NCBI GenBank assembly: GCA_963855995.1
Contig: OY979717.1
Coordinates: 64,642,243-64,706,242 of the forward strand
Length of the DNA: 64,000 nucleotides
Direction of reading: 5' to 3'
From: Muricea muricata
Lineage: Eukaryota; Cnidaria; Anthozoa; Malacalcyonacea; Plexauridae
The notes under the pieces are model-generated. The model worked only from the letters and a program-made list of their open reading frames with translations, was not told the DNA's origin and did not search any database. Position 1 is the first letter of the stretch. Each line of letters opens with the position of its first letter. The position numbers and the translations under genes were made by a program. Positions 12,413 to 24,900 of this stretch are shown here, piece by piece.

Positions 12413-13333
12413 TAAATCAGGTTTTTACCTGAACTCTGATTTCCACGATGATTTTCAAGCATCAAAATTAGTCTCATGTCTACCTTCGAGTAGTCTTTTC
12501 TATAGCCATCTGCATGAAAAACCCCAGCACATACATACAGAAACACAACCAAATGAATGTATAAATATTAATTTATAGATAAAATCGTGGACCAAGAAGG
12601 AAGAATTCAGATTATTATGTTGATGACATATTTCCATAGGCATAGGCATGCACATAGGCATGTACTAACTGTTCTCATGCACTACCGTATTCAACAATGA
12701 ACGAATGAAGCAGGGCAAGCGTCGTTCACACTTCACTTGTAGCCGTAGCAACCTCAATGAGTCGTATTTTAGTTAATAATAATACTTTTTATCTTCTGCC
12801 TAATTTTTGTAATTATAATATTTTGAATTAAATCTGGTGTATTCCAAATGCCAATTTAGTTTATCAACGTGAAAAATTGTCATTCCAAAGATGTATTATA
12901 TCAAAATCAAAAAAATTAAGTATGTTGGCACAAAGCCCGCGTGCAGAGTTCCGAAATCCGGGGGAGGGGGGGGGGGGGTGGTGGTGGAGTGCTCTAGCAC
13001 ATGATTTGCATGTATCCAATAAGATACGCAATATCAGTACAGCCGCACTTTTTATTTTAACAGCCCAGTTTTCAAATATAGGAATAGCATTATAATGAAA
13101 CGGGGGGAAGCAAAACTAACATTAATTTGCTTCATATTTGTAGCAAAGGAAAGGCATAGCTGGAGAGTAGATTCATATTGTGCACGCGCAGTATGTCAGA
13201 TCTCGTATACAATATTAACCGGTTTAGTTGATTTTTCGCGCTGATACGTATAAAACATGCCTACATTTAAGTGCACATCCGCCTCAAATGTTTGATATAA
13301 CTCCCCTAAAATGCCCGTCTAAGTTGCATTATT
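12413..13333. other. Intergenic with a G-rich run
   Basis: No gene is recognised. A G-run at about 12960-12990 is the only low-complexity feature. Confidence 0.4.
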
Positions 13334-13555
13334 GGTCATGGCTTAAGGGGAGAGATGAAAGGTAGGTTTTCGATATGGCGGCTGTTTTTCAAAATTTGTA
13401 AAACGAAAACTAATCTTTAACGAGACATTTATAACATTCCTAGTCCTCACCCTTACCCTGAACTTAAACTCAATGTACGAATATTATAAATGTCTGGCTG
13501 TTGATTTGTTCTTGAAAGCCTACCTCTCTCTCGCCCATACCCTTCAGCCATGGCC
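13334..13555. mobile_element. MITE, TIR GGTCATGGCTTAAGGG-like
   Basis: The left end GGTCATGGCTTAAGGGG, continuing to GGTAGG, is mirrored by CCTACC...CCCTTCAGCCATGGCC at the right end. The repeats are imperfect and there is no coding capacity. Confidence 0.5.
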
Positions 13556-13625
13556 TTGCATTATTCGACGCTAAAGTTTAAAAGCTTTTGTAGCTATACC
13601 ACCTACAAAGGTTTCGTATATCTGT

Positions 13626-13955
13626 TATTAGTAGAATCATACTAGCATACTAATGCAAATGCTGTAATTTGATTGGCTACTCTACTCGCTATCTATTTAA
13701 CAATTAGATTACGAGCTCGAGATTTCTATGCGGTGATAGTTGATGAGGGCGAAGCCCGAATCAAATATCACCACATAGAAATCAAGAGCGAGTAATCTAA
13801 TTGTTTTAGTAGAATCAGAGGTCAAACATGGAATATTTAACAAAAAATTCGATTTTTAAGCAATTTTTTAAAAAAAATCTCTATGGGAAGATGATTGTTT
13901 CGCTACTCGCTCGCATAGAAATCTCGAGCTCGTAATCTAATTGTTAATTATTATA
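13626..13955. mobile_element. MITE/foldback, family copy 1 (second copy at 27838)
   Basis: The core is an inverted repeat: AACAATTAGATTACGAGCTC and GATTTCTATG on one side, CATAGAAATC and GAGTAATCTAATTGTT on the other, around GATAGTTGATGAGGGC. A further copy of the GAGCTC arm ends the element near 13945. A diverged copy with the same order of parts lies at 27838-28122. Confidence 0.6.
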
Positions 13956-14129
13956 CACAATCATTATTCCTTTCATGTGCATGGATATTCTGACATGCAT
14001 GTTTAATTTAAAGAAGCGAGTGACTGTATTTTAATTGCCTACTTTCGATTATTTAAAAAAAATACCAATAAAAAGTTAAAATCGCGCGAAGTAAATATGA
14101 GCGTCAAACGGAAAAGTGAAAAACACTTT

Positions 14130-14203
14130 AACCGCGGTGGGGATCAAACTCACGACCTTGATGTTGCTAGCGTCATGCTCTACCGTCTGAGCAACGCGCG
14201 GTC
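14130..14203 (-). repeat. tRNA-like sequence, inverted partner of 14228-14300
   Basis: Read on the minus strand this is nearly the same tRNA-like sequence as 14228-14300. It has two extra bases between the acceptor and D arms and changes in the T arm (TTTGATCCCC). It is therefore a worse tRNA than its partner and forms one arm of a foldback of about 103 bp (14101-14203 against 14228-14331). Confidence 0.6.
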
Positions 14204-14227
14204 TCAGTACAAGTGACGCATGACTTG

Positions 14228-14300
14228 GACCGCGTAGCTCAGACGGTAGAGCATGACGCTAGCGACATCAAGGTCGTGAGTTCGATTCTCACCGCGGTTA
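14228..14300 (+). tRNA. tRNA-like gene, anticodon position reads AGC (Ala) but not a canonical tRNA-Ala
   Basis: All four arms fold. Acceptor: GACCGCG pairs with CGCGGTT. D arm: GCTC...GAGC. Anticodon stem: TGACG with CATCA, one C-A mismatch. T arm: GTGAG TTCGATT CTCAC. The discriminator is A. The A-box-like TAGCTCAGACGG and the B-box GTTCGATTC are intact, so RNA polymerase III could start here. The anticodon loop CTAGCGA puts AGC at positions 34-36. The acceptor lacks the G3-U70 pair of alanine tRNAs, and the sequence lies in a foldback with an inverted copy, so I think a tRNA-derived repeat is more likely than a working tRNA gene. Confidence 0.5.
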
Positions 14301-14331
14301 AAGTATTTTTCACTTTCCCGGTTTGAGGCGC

Positions 14332-15938
14332 ATTCACTTGAGAGTTGACAGCACTTCTTCAAACATGGTCAAACATAACACGTTGATGAAGTTCAATCTA
14401 AGGGACCATGGCCTTCTTCATCTTCTTCGTTATCAAGCTAAAAACAGCAAGAAAATGTATCGTAAGGTATATCCTTGCGCCAAATCATTTGGAAATATAA
14501 TTTTGGTATTCTGAAATGATTATGACAAATAATATTGATATTAATCTGACCCTGCACATAACAACGAAAAATTCGATGTCTCGAGTGAGATTTTAATTCA
14601 AATCTTCGACTTTCTAGACCGCTGCTCTGCAGAAGCGTTTTCAAAAATAAATTATCAATTTACCATATCCTTTGCATGTAAGGTCATTTTTCGATGGCAT
14701 TTACTGTAGAAATAATTATGCGAAAGACAACATTGAAAAATATATGACAGGAATACTTGAAACCAGATGAGCTTTGTAACGCCACAAATACATTACAAAT
14801 GAATATTTCATGACACAGAAGCCGCCATATAATATATCTTCCGTTTAACTTGCACTGGCTCGGGTGGTTGATGTATCCACCTTTGTTCTAAGCGAAATTC
14901 TAAACGACAGATAACAGTCTTTATCAACTGAACTTATGAGTTTCTCGATGGCATCAATACAGGATGACAATAGTACGAAGAGATCCAGCATTCAGTCCCA
15001 TCATCATCTATCCAGTTGAGGACAGCATTCATATTGAGAATAGAACACGATTGAAATCCTTTTTCACTCTTTTTCACAACTTATCTATAAATTTACCTCA
15101 ATTGACGATCGTTCACTGACTTCCTAAATCAGTGTGACCGAGCATGCTTATGTCCCTGTTTGGCTGTGACATGCGTCATGATTGTTCGGTGATCACGTTG
15201 AATCACTTTAACTGTTATTGAAGTTGTCACTTCTTTGAATAATTCTCTCGTAACTATAAGCACACGGACCTAAAAATTAGGGGGTGGGGGGGGGAGGGCT
15301 CGTTAGTTCGCGCGTCGAGCGCTCCAGCCGCAAGCATTCCTAGGCGTTCCCCGGCGGCATAGCCCCCCTGGAAAATTTTGAAATGTAATGGAAAATTTTG
15401 AGTCTCGCAAATGGCATTTCCCGCGTTTTGAGGGCAAAATTTTTCCTGTTTTAATGTTTCGTTTGTTGGAAAGAGCAAATTTTTTCAAATAAATAGGACA
15501 ATTGGCAGACTCGTTAGTACAAATTGCCCAAATGATTAATGTTTCTGGTCAAACTCCCCCCCCCCCCCCCGTACGCCTATGCTTGTAACAAACTCTTTTT
15601 TTTCTGGAATACATCTCGGATTTTCATCCAATTCACATAAGAAGTGGCAGTTAAATTACCTTAAGCACCTTGTTCACTGCTTTTTTTGTAAAATTGATTA
15701 TATAAAATAGCACTAGCTGCACTTGAAATAGATAAGACGTGCTAAAAATCCATGTTAACTCGATAGCTCAATGGGTATAGAGCGGTGGTCAAGAGACCCG
15801 AAGATGTGGGTAGAGAGGGGGTGTAGAAACACATAGATCACTTGAAATCCCGCTCCAAGACAGTTCTCAGTCATATCTCTATTATCATTTTTAAAAAATC
15901 TACGTGGATAAGGATATTAGATATCTCGCTAGACGTAC
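14332..15938. other. 3' flank of SLC4 copy B; terminal exon expected but not found
   Basis: The last recognised exon of SLC4 copy B ends in phase 0 at 15939 with donor GTACGT, so a short cytoplasmic-tail exon should lie here. I could not identify one with confidence. The stretch 15270-15590 has G/C runs and ends in CGTACGCCTATG, the terminus of the MITE seen at 51477-51673. A degenerate tRNA-like A-box lies near 15765. Confidence 0.4.
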
Positions 15939-18900
15939 CTGTTCGATATGTTCTCGGCTAAAAACTCTTCCTAGCAAAGCACGTAATGGAATCATTAACA
16001 GAACAAACAAAGGGAAAAATGCTGCGACATCCTTAAAGCTCTTGACAATCCAAAGAATAACCACACAGGCCACTTGAATGATGGTAAACAAATACACTTT
16101 AGACAACGGTACCTATACACAATTGAAAATTGTATGTAATATAGAGAAACGTTAACTCTGAGGATGTAATACACGCAGATTGATTAATGTACTGAATAAC
16201 GACAACTTTCAGATCAGAGACCCTCATGAATAATCAATAATTATATTAACGTATCCTGTTTTTGTAAATCAAATATCCCCAAATAAAATAAAACAAAACA
16301 TGTAGCACAAGACATGTATCATGAGGCTTACATTGTGTTTCAGCTTACCGCCAATTTATTGCTACACTCCACACTTTCGTCAAACGTTTCCTTGAGTCAA
16401 AGTCTCAGATTGGATTACTTTTGAGATTAGATTATCATACGAGCGTATATTTCATTGATTAGTGGCAAAAACGGTCACAACAAAAATAAAGTGCAAAACT
16501 GTGTATGAAAAAATATAAGAACCAAGATCACCGAATGTTTTAATACGCCATACTGCAAGATCTAAATTAATACCTACATTTTTTAAATAAGATATATCTG
16601 GATGTTGCCCTGGCGCCATAAACATCAGAAAGAATCTTTCGATCATCTGAACTCCAAATAACGCCACGACACCCATGTATAAAACCATGCCAGAAAAGAC
16701 TGCTTCAGGAATTTGCTCCAGGTAAAAATTCAGTAATGAAGATAAAGCTGTGAAAATATGCAGTTTAAATTCTAAATAACTATAAACAGATTGATTTGGA
16801 ATACACAGAACTTATATATATTTTCTGATATATATATAGAACTCGAGGGCGCATATATGAGTTATAACATTATACCACATCTTCAAAAAACAAATCAAAC
16901 AACACATGAGAACTCATGCATGTCAATAGCATTTTGTTACCGAGCACACAGCGTGCTTTTGGCGTCGAGATGCAAATGTATATACGTAACCTATATATAG
17001 TCATGTAATACTCAACCTTATCAAACAATCTATATTTAGGTTTCTTTTATTGAACAATTTACGTGCAGGTACTTGTATCAAATGATTTTTACCTTGACTG
17101 TAAAGTGTAAATATTTAATTAGTTAGTGTTTATCATGCAAACAAAACTAGAGTTTCTTGTAGGTCTCTGGCCCATAACTGCAAATCTTATGTAATATTTA
17201 ATAAATTACTCAATAAAAACAGGAGGGGACAAAAAAAACAACTTCTTTACGTGAAAAATGAACGATTGTCTATAATAATAGGCAGAAAGCTTTATCGATG
17301 AAATATGAAACAAATATAACAGAAATATCGACATTATTTACAGCTCGTGTTCAGACTTGGTGCCATTGAAACTCACCAATTAAAATTCCAGTAAAAAACA
17401 AGGTCAGTCTTTGTTCTCGTATTCTCACCACGTGACTTTTAACTCCAGGAGCGTCAAAACTGCTCCAAACTTTCAAACTGTCCAAGTGAACAGAAGTCTC
17501 GACAGCGGCTAAACACATCCAAGGTAGACCAAGAAATGAAGAAATTAAAACCATGATCGCGACAACAAGAAGGTTTGCATGAAAACCCGATCCTTTCCTG
17601 CCACGAGTTTCCTGTGTGATAATTTGGAAAAAACCATTACTGTTAATTTTTTGCATTTAAATGAGACTGCATAGAAAGCGCAGGATATAAATACACAGGT
17701 GCTGCACGCAGTTCGAACCAAAATATATCGACTTACAATATTTTACCCTAAATATATCCAATATACAGGGAGAGCCAAGTCTGATAATTGTACAATTTCT
17801 TTTTTAACAACGAAAGTTTGTGCAGTTTGATAAAAAGCAGACATTCACGTGATTTAGACCTGATTCCAAAGTACTCAAATCCAAGATCACTCACTAGTGG
17901 AGAAACTGCACCTAACCATCCACGCACGAGTAATTAAGGTTACGACAACTTCAAACCTTTTATTTAAGTAAAAATGTACTTTAGCAAAGCACTGCATTGC
18001 AAAGATCGCTTAAAATGACAACATACTTCCCTTAAGAAAAGGTAAACGTTTTTCAGAGAACCGTGACAGTGGCCCCCTTTAAATATCTTAGTCATGTTCT
18101 CTTCTTCAATGTCCTCTTCTTCAATGTTCTCTTCTCACGTACCTTAAAACACTCCAGCAATGTGCATTCACTTTCAATAAACAACAGTATTACGGTGAGC
18201 AACGCGGGAATAATAGATAGCGGAATAACCCAGTAGGAAATATATCCTTGAAACATCTTATCGCTGTCCGGGAGAACTACCCGACCTCTCTTCTCAGGCG
18301 ATGTTAGTTTTAATCTCTCAGGAATGTGGATTGTCTCGAGGTAAACATCAATGGCGTACACAATGGCATTCATAACATTTACAGCTACGGCAATACTGAA
18401 GAAATTCAATAAACGACGGATCTATTTGCAAAGAAAAGTTTTTTTAACCTAGTTGGCTTATGGCCGTCTCTATAATAGCAACGAGGCAACAGCAGGCATT
18501 AATTTCAAAATTTAGCAACTTCTAAGATGTTAAACGATAGTTGCAAACAGTTCTTGAGATGATGCAGACCTATAACTAGGTTCGAAAAAAGTAATAAATG
18601 CTTTGGCTCTGCGTCTCGCAAACTATAAAAAACAGCTAGACCTTTACATGCTAATAACGAAAACTCTTTATCCTTGGAGACTTACCCTTGGAGAAAAAAA
18701 GCGTGTTTTCTCAAACAAGCGGAATCCTAAAGCGATACCAAATGTGGCGAACATTATTATGGTATAAAGAAGAGCTGTGTTTGGTTTTTCAACAAATGAC
18801 TGAGCACTTGAATTGTTTCTAGAATCGTTCAATGTGTTGCGTATAATGTACTCTCTACGAAGGGGATTTTCATCAAAAGCCTAAAAAATAAAGAATGCGA

Positions 18901-21900
18901 AAAAATGGTCATTACCAAGAAAAACAATGCACCATACGACTCTCATTTGGAACTCATGATATTTTTACCACTGTGCCAAAAACTGTGGGTTGTTTCGCGT
19001 GTTTTAGGGCCTGTTACACTATACCGGATTACATCGGAGCGTCGCGATTTTCATACCAGGCTGTTGTTTACATTGCGCGTTGGCGTAGTGTAAACTCTGC
19101 TATTTTTCCACCGGTGCAAAAGTTAATCCGGTATGAAAAATTATCCGGTATAATCTAACAGGGGCGTTAGTTTCTTCCACAGCACAGAGTGTTTTTTCTC
19201 GCCACAGTTTTTTCTCGTTATTCGCCATGTATTGCTCAACAGATTTAAATTACGCAGACTCAGTGTATCCAGAAGTGAAATTTACATTAATAATTAGTTT
19301 AACTTTTGATAGCTACAGAAGTTAGACCCATGCAGTCTACCATGAGATTGGTGTGTTCCTTACCCTACGAGACATAATTGATGCAGCTGGATTACACAGA
19401 CGCTGTTGTAAAGTATTTGGACTAAGAGAGCGATATGTCTATAATGACTATATGTTTAACTTATTTCATAAGTGCGAGTAATGACGATTGGCAAAGACAG
19501 ATCAACACGCATACTTTACCGTTAATTGGAATGAGCTTAAACGCAAATGACAATGAATCAATAAAAAGACATTAGAGTGAAGAGACAAAATCACAAGGTT
19601 TTAAAAGTTAATAGCTCTTTGCAACGGATAGTGGGTTTTTTAAAATTTTTAAATGTTCATTATAACTGGTAAAAACATATAGCTAGACGTCCAGCTTTCT
19701 AAGTTACTTTTTATCTCTTGCAAGTCCATTATTCCTGTTGTCATTGCTTTAAAAAAACAAGCTGCTAAGAGTATATGCAGATACGAATGTTTTGTGAGAT
19801 TCAAAAAACACTTCGTTTTTACACCAACGAGATAATACATTTCGTTGAGAAAAATGTTACCTTGACTAGATTTTTAATTCCTTCGTACATAAACAATACG
19901 GCGACAAGGACATGAAGAATTTCCTCAGTGAATCTTGTACAATAATGGATCCAGTGAGCTTTATCAAATGCCAGGATAAGAAGCAGAAATAGGAAAATCC
20001 ACATCCCAGCCAACCAACGAACTTGAAGGAAATCCAACTTTAGAGTACTTGATATCTGAAATGATGGCAAAGGAATAGTAAACAATGTGTCGAAAATTTC
20101 TGCGTTTAATACACGGTGCAAAATGCAATCACAAGCTCGCGCACATGCCGTACTAGCCTGCGTAGCAGCCGTTTCATTGCCGTACCTGATAGGTTGAACT
20201 TTCAAATATCAACATTGCTGCTGTTCCTGCGATCACGGCTAGCGGCTCAGTTCCAAGAACAGCCATAAGTATACATCCAGCTGCTGTACCAAATAGCATT
20301 TCTGACGCACCAATATAACCCTTGGTGTACTTGGCAATTACCTGACCATACGTTAAACTCATCGCAATTAAACTTATTGCTAAATAAAATATAGTAGCTA
20401 TACATTGTATATGGAGGCCATCCTTGATATCACTCCAATACATGGGGAAACGTTTCGTCATTTCACGTCGCAGACCTCCAAACCAACGACCATCAGAGTG
20501 TAATGGATGTACTTCGATACTTTCAATTTCTTCATCTCCACTGCTGCTTAAACTGTCATTACTTACACTTTCTTCTCTCTTTTCCCGTTCTAAAGTGTGC
20601 TTGTGCTTTATCCTCTGTCCTGTTGTATATGATAAAAATACCATTATACAAATTACAGAGTAAAAAACATAATCCAAAAACAAAAAAATGTCTTGAAATG
20701 ATGATTCTGTAATAGGATCGAAATATAACCATTTAAATTTCCTTGTTTATTAAACAATATTGATTGCAGTTCACAAATTTACAAACAGTGCAGTACAGGC
20801 AGTCGTCAATGTAAACATAGCCGGTAAACTTGGTTGCAGCTTTTGTTCTACCTTGAACACGGCGAACAATATAAAAACTGGAACGTTAACTCCAGGTGAA
20901 AGTCCCATGTTTGGGTGAAGCCAATAAGGCAGAACGGACAGATTATTAAATACACCTGCAGACGTAGAAGAAAAACAACCACCAAACTATTCCCAAGCAT
21001 AGATAGTATATCTACTTACGTATTTCACAAAATTTATTCATCAATGGACAGTCTCCTCTCTTTGGAAATAAACCTTTTGCAATAGGTACTTCATGTTCTT
21101 TTTTAATTTTGTCTTCATCTATCTTTTCCGGTAATTCATTTTTGCTGTGAACCATATTTTTCATCATGGCAATAACACAAATCTTGGTTCGAACTATTCT
21201 CCAAAGTTGCTTTCCATCTCGGTGTTTAAACTTTCTCAATGCATGTTTCTTGCGAGCTATTCCTGCAATGGCACCGGCAATTGGGGTCAACAATTCCGGT
21301 TTCCAGTCTCCTGGTGGGAGCATGACACTGCCATCAATAAACATGAAGAAAGCTTTCGTGATATCCTCGCAGTTTTTGGCTTGGTACAAACAACGCCTAA
21401 ATGCCTACATGTATTTAAAGACGACTTAAGATTTTGCATCACGCTACCTGGCACAGCGCAACCGGAAAAAATAACAATACCATACTGCACCGCACCAAGC
21501 CACACCACATACCATAAGATACCATACCACACGATACATTACTATATGGATAAGGTAATTTTATTGGGAAAACTAAAACACTGTTCTTGCCACTCGAACA
21601 TAAAATCCATATCTCCGCGTCACTGTGAAATATCCTATATATATATACGATACCATACGATACGATACGTGACCCTGCCACCCACACCGCACACCACACC
21701 ACACCATACCATACCATACCACACCACACCATAAACCACAGTAAATAAAGTTAGTTAGAGTTAAATACCGAGAACGAGGGATGTATGTCATATACAACCC
21801 CCGAGGACGCGCAGCGTCCGAGGGCTGTACATATATGACATACATCCCGACTTTCGAGGTATTTAACTAACTTAATTTATTTTTGAAAAGGTTTTCAAAC

Positions 21901-24900
21901 AGAGTCTTTTGACTTTAAACAATTTAAGTCGAGATTCGTCGAGATTTTTCCACAACTTTGATCTAATTATTTATTCAAGGTAAATAACCTATATACAACC
22001 CGCGGTACATCAAAGAAAACCGACTCAAAAATAAATTAATATAGTTTATATACCTTGTCTTGAAATAATGTGCCTATAGTGCGACACATTTGATAGCCAT
22101 CCATACGGATTGTGTGCTTAGATGTAAACAATATGTACACAAACTTCACAGGCAGGTTAATTTCTAGAATGTCCACAATAGGTTTCTCATCAATATAACG
22201 AATGAATGCTGACATACACTGATCTCTCTTCAAGAAGTCGACTGGAGCATGAAGGATCGAAACGCCCTTAGTATTCGGATGAAGAATTTTCTTGAGTTTG
22301 ATTTGTTCACTAGTCATTGGCAATCCTCGCTCTCTGACAGCTTCAATGTCCATGTTTATCAGATACGAAACGTCAGAAAAATCTGAGGCGACACTCAAAT
22401 GGTCTGCATTTGTGTGTGTCATATTAAGTAAATTACCAGTACTATGTGCATGTAATGCGCCATTTTCATCAAATAAATATTTCTCAGGACACCATTCTCG
22501 GGCGACTTCTTCAACCTGCTCTCGGAGAAAATAAGCAAGAATCAAGGCTAGATGATGTTAGACTCTTTGAGAATTCGTAATTAATATGTAATGTATTTAT
22601 TGGGTTTCGTCAAAATGCTTTTAAACAGTATATCTTCCTTGAAATATATGCACAATTTGGGATTTGAGAAATTTCTCACAAATAGAGGCAAGACTATTTC
22701 TTGTTTATAAAATATTGACTTAGCCTGACATATTTACATTAATTATTTATAAATTATACACAGTTAAAAAGTTATGCTATTTTGCTTCCTTTTTACAGAC
22801 ATATAGGATACGTCTACAGCTAATTCAATTTAGGTTGCCTTCCCAAAAGCGGAAACTGTGAACTACGAGCGTGCAAGGGATGGTAGATTAATGTTTATTT
22901 AGGCCCTGATAGTAAAGGAATTACCTTTGTGGTAAGTACAATTGTTGTCCTAAGTTTCCTCGATGCTGTTTCAATTAAATATTTCCAAGTTCGGAGGTGA
23001 AAATATTCTTTACTGAATTAGCGGTGATATAAGCGAGGGTTAAATTCTAGTCCTGAAGAGCATTTTGGATTTCTAAGCCAAACCTGGGACAACTTAAAAA
23101 TATGCATGGTCATGGTGGGAATCGAACCTACTATACGACCTTTGGAATGGTAAGCCACACTTCCAGCTGCTCGGTAAGAATATACACACAAAGTAATAGC
23201 ACAAACGTCATTTCCACTCGAGTACACGACATCAAAGCATAAATAAAAATAACGACTCCCTAATTGCACTTATAAATGTGACTTAAGTTAACATGTTTAA
23301 ATTTTTGTTTTGTAAATACACAAACGTACCCTGATTGTTTCAGATTGAGGGTTTTGTTTCCGATGCTCTTCCAAAGCCTTTCGAGCCGCTCGTACCCAAC
23401 GATTGCGCACTTCATTATTATCTGACATCTCCCACGCACGCGCAAACCTTTCTTTTCGCTGTTGAATGAAAAGCCATAAAAATTTACGTCGATAGTCAAC
23501 TTTCTTTCGAAATCTTGAAGTTGATTCTCCTTGATGCATTCGAGGTAGAGTTAGGATTTGCTGTAGTCTGATACGATGTCGAGGCTCAGCATGACCACAC
23601 ATCACCAGCATGTTGGCTATGGTATGAGCTATATCGAACCCACCATCGTTGACACTGCCAAGGCAAACCAAACCTAAAAAGTATATTTCAAAACTCAAAC
23701 TTCATGTTTGTTTGCCAATACATTAACAAAAAAATGTTCAAACCAAAATTACCTTGTCCAAGCGAACGTCTTACATGACGTAAACTTTCACAGTCAACAT
23801 AAGAGAGAAATGGTCGTCCCCAATTCCCACTCGGCTCAACATTTTCTTCATACTTTATCCATCTGGCTTTTTCTCTCCAATACAAGCCGCTGGAGTCCAG
23901 TTGCAATAATTCTATAAAAACCTGAAATAACAGTGTGAATAAAAGTTTATAAATTTCATTTTACATAATAAATTAAAAGTACCTTAACGTTTATTCTAAT
24001 TCTCTTATGTCACCGAGTGTCAGCGACTGATTGTCAGTAACCATTCCAACAGAAAATATTTTTAGATTTACAATACGATTTTTAGTTAGTGATTATTGAT
24101 TGGGTGGTATCGAGGCCAGCGGATCAATGGCACTCTCTAATTTTATCGCAAGAACGCATGCTCACGATTTATAAGAACTTTGTATTCCAGGAGCTTACTG
24201 CTACACCGCGTTATCATTCTTAACATGGCGTTGGAACAATTTTGCTCGCAGGAATGAATTCTTAACGTGTTCTTAACCAAGGTCGACGTCGTTTTAGCTC
24301 ATCTTTTTCCCGACTAATAAATAAATACTAGCTGTGATCGAACTAATCGTGGGCAGGTATTACTAGAAGAGATGCCCCCACAGGTTGGTTTTATAATTTT
24401 TTGTTTATTATCCTCCAAATAGAGAAATGTTACATGTTGATAGCACTGAAACTAATCTAGACCACAATTTTAGAAGAAGGCTTAAGTGAAAAAGATAATA
24501 ATTTCATCCAGACTGTTCAATGATGGGACATACGCTCCCATTATTGTTGATTACTATTAAAGCGAAGTCATAAATGTTGTTTCATTACATCATTGCTGCA
24601 CTTATCCACTTGTCCAGTTTGAGTTTTTGAGGGTGAAGGTGTTCGAACTGTACTTTTCTTTTCTGGAATTGTTCCTGGTGATTCGTTCTTGCTAGAATGC
24701 ACTACTATATCTGGAATTTCTACAGGTTATAAAAAACATGTTCAATACGAGGTTTTAATAGACTCTTGAGGCATGTCACTTTATAGACCTACACAATGAC
24801 CCTGGGCGTCTGGAGATCATATACATATATTTGTATACATTTAATGTAAATGTCCATAAAATGATGAAATATTCAATATTAGAGAACCCTTACTTCGTTT

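Noticed and set aside
14940-15050. Carboxy-terminal exon of SLC4 copy B (frame with LNWIDDDGTECW)
   Set aside because: The frame has an acidic patch as expected for an SLC4 tail, but no acceptor site in the required phase precedes it.
15756-15830. Second tRNA gene (TAGCTCAATGGGTATAGAGC)
   Set aside because: Only the A-box region resembles a tRNA; no T arm or B-box follows at the right distance.
21147-21845. Several overlapping long open frames on both strands
   Set aside because: They are shadows of SLC4 exon 21404-21020 and of the ACCAT-type simple repeat.
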